A DNA stretch of 64,000 bases from an uncultured Lachnospiraceae bacterium (lineage in GTDB: Bacteria; Bacillota; Clostridia; Lachnospirales; Lachnospiraceae), in assembly GCA_910579285.1 (NCBI GenBank), contig CAJTTT010000001.1, positions 62,001-126,000 of the forward strand, in the 5' to 3' direction. This document shows positions 1 through 7,981 of this stretch, in pieces. Under the pieces are notes generated by a model, which was not told where the DNA came from, did not search any database, and was given only the letters and a program-made list of their open reading frames with translations. A program made the position numbers and the translations under genes. The stretch's first letter is position 1, and every line of letters starts with the position of its first letter.

Positions 1-2211
1 AATATTACCTACAACGAGAAAAATAGAATATTTAAGCTGGACACCCCCGGCACAAGCTACTGCATCGGCGTGGTGGATGAGGAAAACTTTCTGGGACATG
101 TGTATTACGGCAGGAAACTTCACACGGATGATCTGGCGTATCTGATGCGCACCGGGGAGGCGCCCTTTGTTCCCTCAGAAAATAACAGGGAGAGAACGGC
201 CTTTTTGGACACGTTCCCAATGGAGTACACGGGGCACAATCTGGGAGATTACCGGGACGGCACCTTGGCGGTGCGCACGGTGAAAGGCCATACAGGGGTA
301 TCTCTCTCTTATGTATCGCACCGCATTTATGAGGGGAAAGAGGCGCTTGCCGGTCTGCCTGCCACTTTTGGAGAGAAGGACGCCTGCATGACGCTGGAGA
401 TCACCTGCGAGGATCGGACGCTTAAGCTGCTGGTGGTTTTGTCCTACAGCATTTTTGCGGACACGGATGCCATTGCGAGAAGTGTGAAGATTGTCAACAA
501 CGGCGGTGAGGCGGTTTATCTGACGAAGGTATTGTCCGCCTGCATTGATATGGACAATGATAATTACGAGATGATTACCCTGCACGGCTCCTGGGCGAGA
601 GAGCGGGCGATCCAGACCCGTCCCATTATGAAAGGAAAGCAGAGCGTGGGATCGGTGCGCGGGGAATCCAGCCATCAAGAACATCCTTTTATGGCATGGA
701 AGAGCAGGACGGCGACCGAGGAGGCGGGCGATGTTTACGCCATGAACTTTGTCTATTCGGGAAACTTTCTTGCACAGATTGAAGAGAGTCAGTTCGGAAG
801 CATCCGCGCCGTCATGGGCATTCACCCGGAGGACTTCTGCTGGAAACTGGAACCGGGTGAGAATTTCCAGGCGCCGGAAGTGATCTGCGTGTATTCAGCG
901 CAGGGAATGGGAGGCATGACCAGAAACTTCCATGAGCTGTACCGCAATCACCTGATCCGTGGTACTTATAAGGATAAGAAGCGGCCGATCCTGATCAACA
1001 ACTGGGAGGCTACTTATTTTGAATTTAATACACAGAAGCTTCTGGACATCGCCAGGCAGGCATCGACGCTCGGCATAGAAATGCTGGTGATGGATGACGG
1101 CTGGTTTGGCTGCAGAAATGATGACAACACCAGTCTGGGAGACTGGTATGTGAATGAGTCGAAGCTTGAGGGCGGTCTGAAGTATCTGGTGGATGAGGTC
1201 AACAAGCTTGGAATGAAGTTCGGCATCTGGGTGGAGCCGGAAATGATCTCGCCGGACTCTGACCTGTACCGGGAACATCCCGACTGGGCCATTCAGATTC
1301 CCGGCAGGGTGGGAAGCCTTTGCAGAAACCAGTATGTGCTCGACCTGACCAGAAAGGAAGTGCGCGACTGCATTTATGACAGGATAGCGGCGGTGCTTCG
1401 AAGCGCCAACATCGAGTATGTGAAGTGGGACATGAACAGACAGCTTTCTGACTACGGCAGCTTCGGTCTTTCGGCGGACAGACAGGGAGAGCTGGTACAC
1501 AGACAGACGCTTGCGCTGTATGAGATGCAGGAGCGGCTGATTACCGATTTCCCGAATCTTCTTTTGGAGAACTGCTCTGGCGGCGGGGCCAGATTTGACC
1601 CGGGTATGCTCTATTACAGCCCCCAGATCTGGTGTTCCGACGATGCGGACGCCATAGAGCGGCTGTCGATTCAGGCGGGCACGGCGCTCATTTATCCGCT
1701 TTCCACAATGGGGGCGCATGTGGCTGACTGCCCGAACCACACGGTGGGAAGGACAACGCCCTTTGAGACGAGAGGTTATGTGGCGCTGGCGGGTACTTTC
1801 GGTTATGAACTGGACGTGACGAAGATTCCTGAAGCAGACAGGGAAATGATACCGGCTCAGGTTGCCATGTACCACAAATATAATGATCTGGTGCGCCGGG
1901 GCGATTATTACCGTATCGCGCATTATGCGGACAATCACTTTTACGACTGTTATGGGGTGGTGGCTAAGGACAAGAGCGAGGCGCTTATCACTTATGTCCA
2001 GGTGCTGAACCGGCCTAATTTCCACAGCAGGCGGATCTGCATTCCGGGGCTGGCCCCTGAGAAAACTTATGTGATTGAGAACGCAGCGGACTGGCCGGAG
2101 ATCCGGCAGACCGAGTACAGCGGGGATGCGCTGCACTATGCGGGGATCAACATACCGCCGATCAGCGGAGATTTCAAAGGCAGGCTGCTGCATTTTGTGG
2201 AAGTGAAGTAA
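1..2211 (+). CDS. Alpha-galactosidase, GH36 family (5' end cut by window edge)
   Basis: Hydrolyses terminal alpha-1,6-galactosyl residues of raffinose-type oligosaccharides, presumably in the cytosol since no signal peptide is visible. The frame is open from base 1, so the start codon lies just outside the window; 736 residues are visible and GH36 enzymes are about 730-745 long, so only a few residues should be missing. Visible motifs in order: the beta-sandwich opening around LGHVYYGRKL, MDDGWFG, GIWVEPEM, the nucleophile motif KWDMNR (Asp at visible residue 477) and the acid/base motif CSDD (546-548). These positions nearly coincide with the catalytic Asp478/Asp548 I recall for Geobacillus AgaA. 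An in-frame GTG at 70 is unlikely to be the start because conserved sequence lies upstream of it. An aminotransferase gene follows after 69 bp. Family call is firm; the exact oligosaccharide is not shown. Confidence 0.95.
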   Translation, partial: NITYNEKNRIFKLDTPGTSYCIGVVDEENFLGHVYYGRKLHTDDLAYLMRTGEAPFVPSENNRERTAFLDTFPMEYTGHNLGDYRDGTLAVRTVKGHTGVSLSYVSHRIYEGKEALAGLPATFGEKDACMTLEITCEDRTLKLLVVLSYSIFADTDAIARSVKIVNNGGEAVYLTKVLSACIDMDNDNYEMITLHGSWARERAIQTRPIMKGKQSVGSVRGESSHQEHPFMAWKSRTATEEAGDVYAMNFVYSGNFLAQIEESQFGSIRAVMGIHPEDFCWKLEPGENFQAPEVICVYSAQGMGGMTRNFHELYRNHLIRGTYKDKKRPILINNWEATYFEFNTQKLLDIARQASTLGIEMLVMDDGWFGCRNDDNTSLGDWYVNESKLEGGLKYLVDEVNKLGMKFGIWVEPEMISPDSDLYREHPDWAIQIPGRVGSLCRNQYVLDLTRKEVRDCIYDRIAAVLRSANIEYVKWDMNRQLSDYGSFGLSADRQGELVHRQTLALYEMQERLITDFPNLLLENCSGGGARFDPGMLYYSPQIWCSDDADAIERLSIQAGTALIYPLSTMGAHVADCPNHTVGRTTPFETRGYVALAGTFGYELDVTKIPEADREMIPAQVAMYHKYNDLVRRGDYYRIAHYADNHFYDCYGVVAKDKSEALITYVQVLNRPNFHSRRICIPGLAPEKTYVIENAADWPEIRQTEYSGDALHYAGINIPPISGDFKGRLLHFVEVK

Positions 2212-2280
2212 GGCGGGACTGCAAATCCGACGCACAGATATACGGTGTAAGTCAAAAGAAAAAGAAAGGGAAAGCCAGGT

Positions 2281-3465
2281 ATGATTGTACAGAAATATAA
2301 GGATATGTTACAGGGAAAATCGGTGATCCGCCAGCTCTCGGAGTTTGCTGCGGCGAGAGGGAAGGAAATCGGCTATGAGAATGTGTTTGATTTCAGTCTC
2401 GGAAATCCTTCCGTGCCGGTGCCCCAGGCATTTACGGATACAATGATAAAGATGCTGCAGGAGAAGGATTCTATGGAGCTGCACGGGTACAGCCAGAGTC
2501 TCGGCATTCCGTCCGTCAGGGATAAGGTGGCAGCCTCTCTCAACAAGAGATTCGGGATGCATTACACGGGCAGTCATATCTTTATGACCACCGGCGCGGC
2601 GGGAGCCATCGCCCATGCGCTGCGGGTTGTGACGGAGCCGGGGGACGAGGTTCTCACCTTTGCACCCTTTTTCCCGGAGTATACGCCCTATGTGAATCTG
2701 ACGGGAGCGGTCCTCAAGGTGGTGCCTGCGGATACCGAAAACTTTCAGATCAATTTTGAGGCGTTTGAGGAGATGCTGACGGAGAAGGTGATGGCAGTTC
2801 TGATCAACACGCCCAACAATCCTTCTGGCATGGTTTACTCCAGGGAGACCGTGAAGGAGCTTGCGCGGATCATGGAGGAGAAACAGAAGCAGTACGGACA
2901 CGACATTTTCCTGATTTCTGACGAGCCTTACCGGGAGATTGTCTTTGCGGGTGTGGATGCACCTTATCCTTCCGCGTTTTATGATAACTCGCTTTCCTGT
3001 TATTCCTTCTCCAAATCCCTTTCCCTGCCGGGAGAGCGGATCGGTTATGTGGCGGTGAACCCGAAGTGCAGGGATGCGGAGCTGATCAGCGTGATGTGCG
3101 GCCAGATTTCCAGAGGGACGGGGCACAACTGTCCGCCCTCCATCATTCAGCTTGCCGTGGCCGAGGTGCTGGATCTGACTTCGGATCTTTCGGTCTACGA
3201 GACAAACATGAACATATTATATAAGGAGCTTACGGATCTGGGCTTTGAGTGCGTGCGCCCGGGCGGCACCTTTTACATGTTTCCGAAATCGCCGGAGCCG
3301 GATGCGGTGGCATTTTCTGAGAAAGCGAAGAAGTACGACCTGATTCTGGTGCCCAGCGACAGCTTTGGCGTGGAGGGATATTTCAGAATTGCCTACTGTA
3401 TCGACACGGAGAAGGTGGAGCGGTCTCTGGAAGCGTTCCGCAGATTTATGAGAGAGACGTACTGA
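2281..3465 (+). CDS. Pyridoxal phosphate-dependent aminotransferase, class I/II
   Basis: 394-residue fold-type I aminotransferase that would transfer an amino group between an amino acid and a 2-oxo acid in the cytosol. The PLP-binding lysine is Lys245 in SFSKSLSLPGERIGY. Other family marks are the N-terminal FSLGNPSVPVP, the glycine-rich MTTGAAGAI cofactor loop, NTPNNPSG and SDEPYREI. The start is ATG 2281, preceded by a purine-rich stretch (AGAAAGGGAAAG). It lies 69 bp downstream of the alpha-galactosidase and 47 bp upstream of the patatin gene, so co-transcription is possible. The amino-acid substrate cannot be assigned from sequence; aspartate, alanine or aromatic amino acids all remain open. 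Confidence 0.9.
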   Translation: MIVQKYKDMLQGKSVIRQLSEFAAARGKEIGYENVFDFSLGNPSVPVPQAFTDTMIKMLQEKDSMELHGYSQSLGIPSVRDKVAASLNKRFGMHYTGSHIFMTTGAAGAIAHALRVVTEPGDEVLTFAPFFPEYTPYVNLTGAVLKVVPADTENFQINFEAFEEMLTEKVMAVLINTPNNPSGMVYSRETVKELARIMEEKQKQYGHDIFLISDEPYREIVFAGVDAPYPSAFYDNSLSCYSFSKSLSLPGERIGYVAVNPKCRDAELISVMCGQISRGTGHNCPPSIIQLAVAEVLDLTSDLSVYETNMNILYKELTDLGFECVRPGGTFYMFPKSPEPDAVAFSEKAKKYDLILVPSDSFGVEGYFRIAYCIDTEKVERSLEAFRRFMRETY

Positions 3466-3512
3466 TTTGGCGCGGTCTGCGCGCAGCAAAACGGGAGAAG
3501 GGAAGTTCTATT

Positions 3513-4370
3513 ATGATGTATCAGGCAGGACTGGTTCTGGAGGGCGGCGGCATGAAAGGAATTTATACCGCCGGCGTACTGGATTTCTTTATGGATAAGG
3601 AGATTGCGTTTTCCGACTGCTACGGGGTGTCGGCGGGCGCGTGCCATCTGTGTAATTTTATGTCGGGGCAGAGGGGGCGGTCTTACCGCATCAGCGTAAA
3701 CTATCTGGATATGAAGCAGTATTGCGGAAAATGGAGCCTTCTCACGACAGGCAATCTTTTCGGGGTGGATATGAATTACAGTCTCATTCCGAATTATCTG
3801 GACCCGTATGATTATGACGCGGCGGCGAAATACGAGGGCAGAGCTTTTGCGGTGGCTACAGATATTGAGACGGGAGAGCCGTCCTATCTGCCGCTTAAAA
3901 ATCTGCGGGAAGATCTCATGGCAGTGAGGGCTTCCAGTTCGCTGCCGCTCGTATCCCGGAATGTAAAAATCGGTGACAAGGTCTATCTGGATGGCGGCAT
4001 CAGCGATTCGATACCGATCAGAAAGTCCATACAGGACGGAAACAGAAAAAATGTGGTCGTTATGACCAAGGAGGAAGGCTTTGTCAGACAGCCCGCCGGA
4101 GCGGAGCTTGCGCTGGCAAAGGTCCGCTATCTGCGCTACCCGAAGGTGTATGAACTGATGCGCGAAAGGCATCTTTCCTACAACGCTACCGTACAATATA
4201 TGGAGGAGCAGAGAAGGAAGGGCGAGCTGTTTGTGATCCGTCCGAAGAGAAAGAGTGAGGTCGGCAGGATCGAGAAGGATAAGGAAAAGATGAAGGCGCT
4301 CTACGAGGAAGGCTACCGCGATGCGCAGGAATGCTATCTGGAGCTGCTGGAATATTTGGGTCAGGCATGA
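3513..4370 (+). CDS. Patatin-like phospholipase family protein
   Basis: 285-residue patatin-type serine hydrolase, expected to act on acyl esters of lipids. The catalytic Ser-Asp dyad is readable: the oxyanion loop GLVLEGGGMKG near the N terminus, Ser40 in GVSAG, and Asp160 in LDGGISDSIP. The C-terminal third is basic and helical (IRPKRKSEVGRIEKDKEK) as in bacterial patatins of the YjjU type. The start is one of two adjacent ATGs (3513 or 3516) behind GGGAAG. There is no signal peptide or membrane segment. It sits between the aminotransferase and an intergenic region rich in small repeats before uppP. Lipid substrate and role are unknown. Confidence 0.9.
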   Translation: MMYQAGLVLEGGGMKGIYTAGVLDFFMDKEIAFSDCYGVSAGACHLCNFMSGQRGRSYRISVNYLDMKQYCGKWSLLTTGNLFGVDMNYSLIPNYLDPYDYDAAAKYEGRAFAVATDIETGEPSYLPLKNLREDLMAVRASSSLPLVSRNVKIGDKVYLDGGISDSIPIRKSIQDGNRKNVVVMTKEEGFVRQPAGAELALAKVRYLRYPKVYELMRERHLSYNATVQYMEEQRRKGELFVIRPKRKSEVGRIEKDKEKMKALYEEGYRDAQECYLELLEYLGQA

Positions 4371-4389
4371 GCAGTGCGCAGACGTAAGA

Positions 4390-4421
4390 TGAAAAAATGA
4401 CAGCTTGCTGGCAGTTTTTTC
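4390..4421 (+). terminator. Possible terminator after the patatin gene
   Basis: An imperfect hairpin whose arms are AAAAAATGACAG and CTGGCAGTTTTTT, with one mismatch and one bulge, ends in a six-T run shortly after the patatin stop codon. It could separate the patatin unit from uppP. The stem is short and partly A-T, so this is a weak call. Confidence 0.4.
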
Positions 4422-4466
4422 AGATTGCGGATGCATAGGGCGAAGCCCGCAAGTGAGGAAAGTCGT

Positions 4467-4534
4467 AGACTTTTCGAGCATGGGCACTGCGAAACAGGGC
4501 AGTGCGCAGACTTTTCGAGCATGGGCACTGCGAA
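4467..4534 (+). repeat. Two direct copies of a 27-bp sequence, 41-bp period, in the uppP leader
   Basis: The sequence AGACTTTTCGAGCATGGGCA and the next 7 bases occur at 4467-4493 and again, identical, at 4508-4534. The second copy ends next to the uppP ribosome binding site. Between the copies, GCACTGC (4484-4490) and GCAGTGC (4499-4505) can pair. The stretch GCAGTGCGCAGAC also occurs at 4371-4383 just after the patatin stop. This looks like a local duplication; its function is not evident. Confidence 0.8.
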
Positions 4535-4554
4535 CAGGAGGGAGACATATAAGC

Positions 4555-5379
4555 ATGGAAATGATAGAAATTTTAAAGGCGGTGCTGTTTGGCATTGTGG
4601 AAGGCATTACGGAATGGCTCCCCATCAGCAGCACCGGGCACATGATTCTTTTAAACGAGTTTGTGACCCTGAACGTGAGTGAAGACTTTTGGGAGATGTT
4701 TCTGGTGGTGGTACAGCTCGGGGCGATTCTGGCGGTGGTTCTGCTTTTCTGGAATAAGATATTTCCCTTCCGCTTTCAGGAGAAGCCGGTGGTGCGGAAG
4801 GATATTTTTGTGCTCTGGTTTAAAATACTTGTGGCCTGCGTTCCGGCAGCCATTGTGGGACTGGCATTTGACGATGTGCTGGATGCGCTCTTTTACAATC
4901 CCTGGTGCGTTGCCATCGCGCTGATCGTATTTGGCGTTGCCTTTATATTGATTGAGAACAGAAATAAGAAGATGACGCCGAAGATTACGGAGCTTGGCGC
5001 GATCACATACCGCACGGCATTGATGATTGGCATTTTCCAGCTTTTGGCGGCAGTGTTTCCGGGGACATCCCGTTCCGGCGCAACCATTGTGGGCGCGCTT
5101 TTGATCGGCGTGTCGAGAACCGTGGCGGCGGAGTTCACCTTTTTCCTTGCGATTCCCGTTATGCTTGGGGCGAGCTTACTAAAACTCCTCAAGTTTGGGT
5201 TTTCCTTTACGGGGGAGGAGATTGTCATCCTGGTGGTTGGAATGGCGGTGGCGTTTGCCGTGTCTGTGGCGGTGATCCGTTTCCTGATGGGCTATATCAA
5301 AAAACACGATTTCAAAATTTTCGGCTGGTACAGAATTGTGCTCGGCGCGTTGGTGCTTTTGTATTTTGCTGTGGCGTAA
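4555..5379 (+). CDS. uppP: Undecaprenyl-diphosphatase UppP (BacA family)
   Basis: Integral membrane enzyme that dephosphorylates undecaprenyl diphosphate, recycling the lipid carrier for peptidoglycan and other envelope polymers; over-expression in other bacteria gives bacitracin resistance. The 274-residue protein has the family motif with Glu16 and Glu20 in GIVEGITEWLPISSTGH, His29, and Arg173 in PGTSRSGAT, matching the catalytic positions of the E. coli enzyme within one residue. About eight hydrophobic helices are visible. Start ATG 4555 is chosen because AGGAGGGA lies 11 bases upstream and the protein begins as homologues do; the longer open frame from 4405 runs through the repeat region and is not believable. 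The gene probably stands alone. Confidence 0.95.
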   Translation: MEMIEILKAVLFGIVEGITEWLPISSTGHMILLNEFVTLNVSEDFWEMFLVVVQLGAILAVVLLFWNKIFPFRFQEKPVVRKDIFVLWFKILVACVPAAIVGLAFDDVLDALFYNPWCVAIALIVFGVAFILIENRNKKMTPKITELGAITYRTALMIGIFQLLAAVFPGTSRSGATIVGALLIGVSRTVAAEFTFFLAIPVMLGASLLKLLKFGFSFTGEEIVILVVGMAVAFAVSVAVIRFLMGYIKKHDFKIFGWYRIVLGALVLLYFAVA

Positions 5380-5469
5380 GGCTGTAAAACAGGGTAGTTT
5401 CGGCGCTTTTTTATGTCAATTCGTATATGATTTTATAATAAAAATTAACTATTTGATACAGATTGTTGG

Positions 5470-5498
5470 TTGACAGCCCCGTTTTATTGAGATAAGAT
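5470..5498 (+). promoter_or_regulatory. Sigma-A-type promoter of the DUF6465 gene
   Basis: TTGACA (5470-5475), a 17-bp spacer and TAAGAT (5493-5498). The predicted start near 5505 leaves a leader of about 100 nt before ATG 5608. The -35 box is a perfect consensus. Confidence 0.75.
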
Positions 5499-5607
5499 AC
5501 ATCTATCGGGGTCATGCATCATATTTTGCGGGGATGCATGGCATTTTGACAAACAGAACGAAATTATGAAAAAGTAGTTTTAGTGAAAGTGGGGAAGGAG
5601 ATTACTC

Positions 5608-6051
5608 ATGGCAGAAACTAGGAAGCCGGTTGGAAAATCGGAAGCTAACAATGCGGCAGATACAACGACAGAGACGGCATCAGTGGCAGCGCCTGCAGCG
5701 AAAACAGAAGTAAAAGAGACGGAGGCTGCGAAGCCTGCGGCAGAGAAGAAGAAACCCGGCAGAAAACCCGGAGCAAAGAAGCCGGGCAGAAAACCTGCGG
5801 CGGAGAAGAAAGAGACGGCAGCCAAGACCACCACGACGAGAAAGACGGCGGTCAAGGAAACTGTGCATGTACAGTTCTCCGGCAAGGCATACACCACAGA
5901 GGATCTGGTGAAAATTGCCAAGGATGTGTGGAAGTATGATCTGAAAAAGAAGGTTGGCGATTTCAAGGAAGTAGAGCTTTATGTGAAGCCTGAAGAGAGC
6001 GTTGTATACTATGTGATCAACGGCGAGGAGAAAGGCCAGTTTAATATCTAA
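5608..6051 (+). CDS. DUF6465 family protein with histone-H1-like basic N-terminal tail
   Basis: 147 residues in two parts. Residues 1-80 are low complexity, rich in Ala, Lys, Pro and Thr, and carry three GRKP-type motifs (KKPGRKPGAKKPGRKPAA) like AT-hook or histone-H1 tails, suggesting DNA or polyanion binding. Residues 85-147 form a compact conserved domain starting VHVQFSGKAYTTEDLVKIAK and ending INGEEKGQFNI, which I recognise as the DUF6465 family common in Lachnospiraceae. No enzyme motif, signal peptide or membrane segment is seen. The start is ATG 5608 behind GGGGAAGGAG. It has its own promoter and terminator, so it is a monocistronic unit before the heat-shock operon. Function unknown; a nucleoid-associated role is only inferred from the tail. 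Confidence 0.75.
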   Translation: MAETRKPVGKSEANNAADTTTETASVAAPAAKTEVKETEAAKPAAEKKKPGRKPGAKKPGRKPAAEKKETAAKTTTTRKTAVKETVHVQFSGKAYTTEDLVKIAKDVWKYDLKKKVGDFKEVELYVKPEESVVYYVINGEEKGQFNI

Positions 6052-6075
6052 TCATTCCTGTCAGAAAGAATGCGG

Positions 6076-6114
6076 GCGGTCGGTTTAGGGTATGCTAAAC
6101 TGGCCGCTCTTTTT
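6076..6114 (+). terminator. Rho-independent terminator of the DUF6465 gene
   Basis: GCGGTCGGTTTAG pairs with CTAAACTGGCCGC (with two G-T pairs) around a 6-base loop and is followed by a five-T run. It ends the DUF6465 transcript ahead of the hrcA promoter. Confidence 0.85.
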
Positions 6115-6153
6115 GATTTCATACTTTTTTTATAAATATTTTCCATTCAGATG

Positions 6154-6182
6154 TTGACAAGGGAAATGAGAAGTGATACCTT
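6154..6182 (+). promoter_or_regulatory. Promoter of the hrcA-grpE-dnaK-dnaJ operon
   Basis: TTGACA (6154-6159), then a 17-bp spacer and the weak -10 TACCTT (6177-6182), placed directly upstream of the CIRCE operator so that HrcA binding would cover the start of transcription. The -10 is a poor match, so its exact position is uncertain. Confidence 0.65.
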
Positions 6183-6196
6183 ACTACCAGAAGGTG

Positions 6197-6223
6197 TTAG
6201 CACTCTAGTCAATTGAGTGCTAA
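6197..6223 (+). promoter_or_regulatory. CIRCE operator (HrcA binding site)
   Basis: A perfect 9-9-9 CIRCE inverted repeat: TTAGCACTC, a 9-base spacer and GAGTGCTAA, which is the exact consensus. It lies between the operon promoter and the hrcA start codon. HrcA is known to bind this element with help from GroEL and to release it on heat shock, so the operon is expected to be autoregulated. Confidence 0.98.
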
Positions 6224-6247
6224 CAACTTAAATAAGAGGGAAACGGG

Positions 6248-7273
6248 ATGCAGCTGGACGAAAGAAAATATATCATATTGCAAGCCATCATCCGAAACTA
6301 CCTGGAGACAGGGGAGCCGGTAGGCAGCCGCACGATCTCCAAGTACACCGATTTAAACTTAAGCTCCGCCACCATTCGGAATGAGATGGCGGATCTGGAG
6401 GAGCTGGGCTATATCTTACAGCCCCACACCTCCGCGGGCCGGATTCCTTCCGATAAGGGCTACCGCTTTTATGTGGATAAGATGATGGAGGAGAAGGAAC
6501 GGGAAGTCGAGGAGATGAAGGAGATGCTTCTGGAGAAGGAAGATAAGATGGATCACCTTCTCAGGCAGGCGGCCAAGGTACTCGCAAATAATACCGAGTA
6601 TGCGGCGATGATCTCCGCGCCCCAGTACCACCACAGCAAGCTGAAGTTTATCCAGCTTTCCAGGGTGGATGAACGACAGATTCTGGCGGTGATTGTGGTG
6701 GAGGGAAATGTGATCAAGAACTCCATGCTCACGGTTTCCGAGGAACTGAGCGATGAGACGCTCCTGAAACTGAACATTCTTCTCAACACCCATTTAAACG
6801 GGCTGTCTCTGGAGGAGATCAATCTGGGCATGATTGCAGCCATGAAGCAGCAGGCGGGTATCCACAGCGAGATCGTGGCGGGCGTCATAGATGCGGTGGC
6901 GGAGGCGATCAAGGCTGACGAGGATCTGGAGATCTATACAAGCGGCACAAAAAACTTTTTCAAGTACCCGGAGCTTGCGGATCACGAGCGCGCCAGCGAA
7001 CTGATTACCACCTTTGAGGAAAAACAGCTTTTGAGCGAGCTTGTGCAGGATAATCTTTCGGGCGGCAATAACACGGGCATACAGGTTTACATCGGTGACG
7101 AGACGCCGGTGGCCGGAATGAAGGACTGCAGCATCGTGACGGCGACCTACGAGCTGGATGAGGGCATGAAGGGCACCATCGGAATCATAGGCCCAAAGAG
7201 AATGGATTACGAGAAAGTGGTGAGCAATCTCAGGCTGTTAAAACATCAGCTTGATGATCTGTATAAAAGATAA
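6248..7273 (+). CDS. hrcA: Heat-inducible transcription repressor HrcA
   Basis: 341-residue repressor of class I heat-shock genes. The N-terminal winged helix covers about residues 1-75 (ERKYIILQAIIRNYLETGEP, then SSATIRNEMADLEELGYI and the HTSAGRIPSDKGYR motif typical of HrcA). The rest is the GAF-like dimerisation and inserted domains ending IIGPKRMDYEKVV. Length is normal. The ATG at 6248 follows AGAGGGAAACGGG. First gene of the hrcA-grpE-dnaK-dnaJ operon; the CIRCE site 25 bp upstream makes autorepression very likely. grpE follows after 28 bp. Confidence 0.98.
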   Translation: MQLDERKYIILQAIIRNYLETGEPVGSRTISKYTDLNLSSATIRNEMADLEELGYILQPHTSAGRIPSDKGYRFYVDKMMEEKEREVEEMKEMLLEKEDKMDHLLRQAAKVLANNTEYAAMISAPQYHHSKLKFIQLSRVDERQILAVIVVEGNVIKNSMLTVSEELSDETLLKLNILLNTHLNGLSLEEINLGMIAAMKQQAGIHSEIVAGVIDAVAEAIKADEDLEIYTSGTKNFFKYPELADHERASELITTFEEKQLLSELVQDNLSGGNNTGIQVYIGDETPVAGMKDCSIVTATYELDEGMKGTIGIIGPKRMDYEKVVSNLRLLKHQLDDLYKR

Positions 7274-7301
7274 ACAGCAACAGTGATGGAAATAGAAGCA
7301 G

Positions 7302-7946
7302 ATGGCTGAAAAGAAAGGGATGAGCACAGTGGCAGCAGAGGAAAGAGATAAACAGGAAAAAGATATGGAGCAGATGGAAGAGAACGAAATGCCGCAGCAG
7401 GAAGCTGAGGCGGGGCAGGAGGAACCGGCCGGGGAACCTTCGGCAGGAGGGGAAGAGACGGCCGCAAAGAGCGACAAAAAGGAGAAAAAGAGAAAAGACA
7501 AAAAGCAGGACGCCCTGAAAGAGAAAGTGGAGGAGCTGGAAGACCGGGTGAAGCGTCAGATGGCGGAGTTTGATAATTTCCGCAAACGCACCGAGAAAGA
7601 AAAGACGGCGATGTTTGAGACCGGCGCAAAGAGCGTGATCGAAAAGATTCTGCCCGTGGTGGACAATTTCGAGAGAGGGCTTGCCAGCGTGCCGGAGGAG
7701 GAGAAGGACGGCGCCATTGCGCAGGGCATGCAGATGATTTACAAGCAGCTTATGACGGAGCTTGAGAATCTGGATGTGAAGCCGATCCCGGCAGTTGGGG
7801 AGGAATTTAACCCCGAGTTCCACAATGCAGTCATGCAGACGGAGAGTGAGGAGTTTGAGTCCGGCACGGTCGCGCAGGAGCTGCAGAAGGGATATACTTA
7901 CAGGGACAGCGTGGTCAGACATAGCATGGTGGCGGTTGTACAATAA
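7302..7946 (+). CDS. grpE: Nucleotide exchange factor GrpE
   Basis: Releases ADP from DnaK in the chaperone cycle, working as a dimer in the cytosol. The 214-residue protein has an acidic, low-complexity N-terminal extension (about residues 1-65), a long coiled coil (KEKVEELEDRVKRQMAEFDNFRKRTEKE) and the C-terminal beta domain with NPEFHNAVMQ and GYTYRDSVVRHSMVAVVQ, the family signature. The start at 7302 is the first ATG; a second in-frame ATG at 7320 follows AAAGGG and could be the true start, shortening the protein by six residues. dnaK follows after 35 bp. Confidence 0.97.
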   Translation: MAEKKGMSTVAAEERDKQEKDMEQMEENEMPQQEAEAGQEEPAGEPSAGGEETAAKSDKKEKKRKDKKQDALKEKVEELEDRVKRQMAEFDNFRKRTEKEKTAMFETGAKSVIEKILPVVDNFERGLASVPEEEKDGAIAQGMQMIYKQLMTELENLDVKPIPAVGEEFNPEFHNAVMQTESEEFESGTVAQELQKGYTYRDSVVRHSMVAVVQ

Positions 7947-7981
7947 CAGTTTGAGAGCGATAGAGCGGAAGGAGAAAAATT

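Noticed and set aside
895..2235. Long minus-strand open frame opposite the alpha-galactosidase
   Set aside because: Composition (His/Arg-rich) is that of a reverse-strand shadow of a GC-rich gene; the plus strand has all GH36 motifs.
4405..4554. Upstream extension of the uppP frame
   Set aside because: It runs through the duplicated 27-bp repeat, has no RBS, and UppP homologues begin at the chosen ATG.
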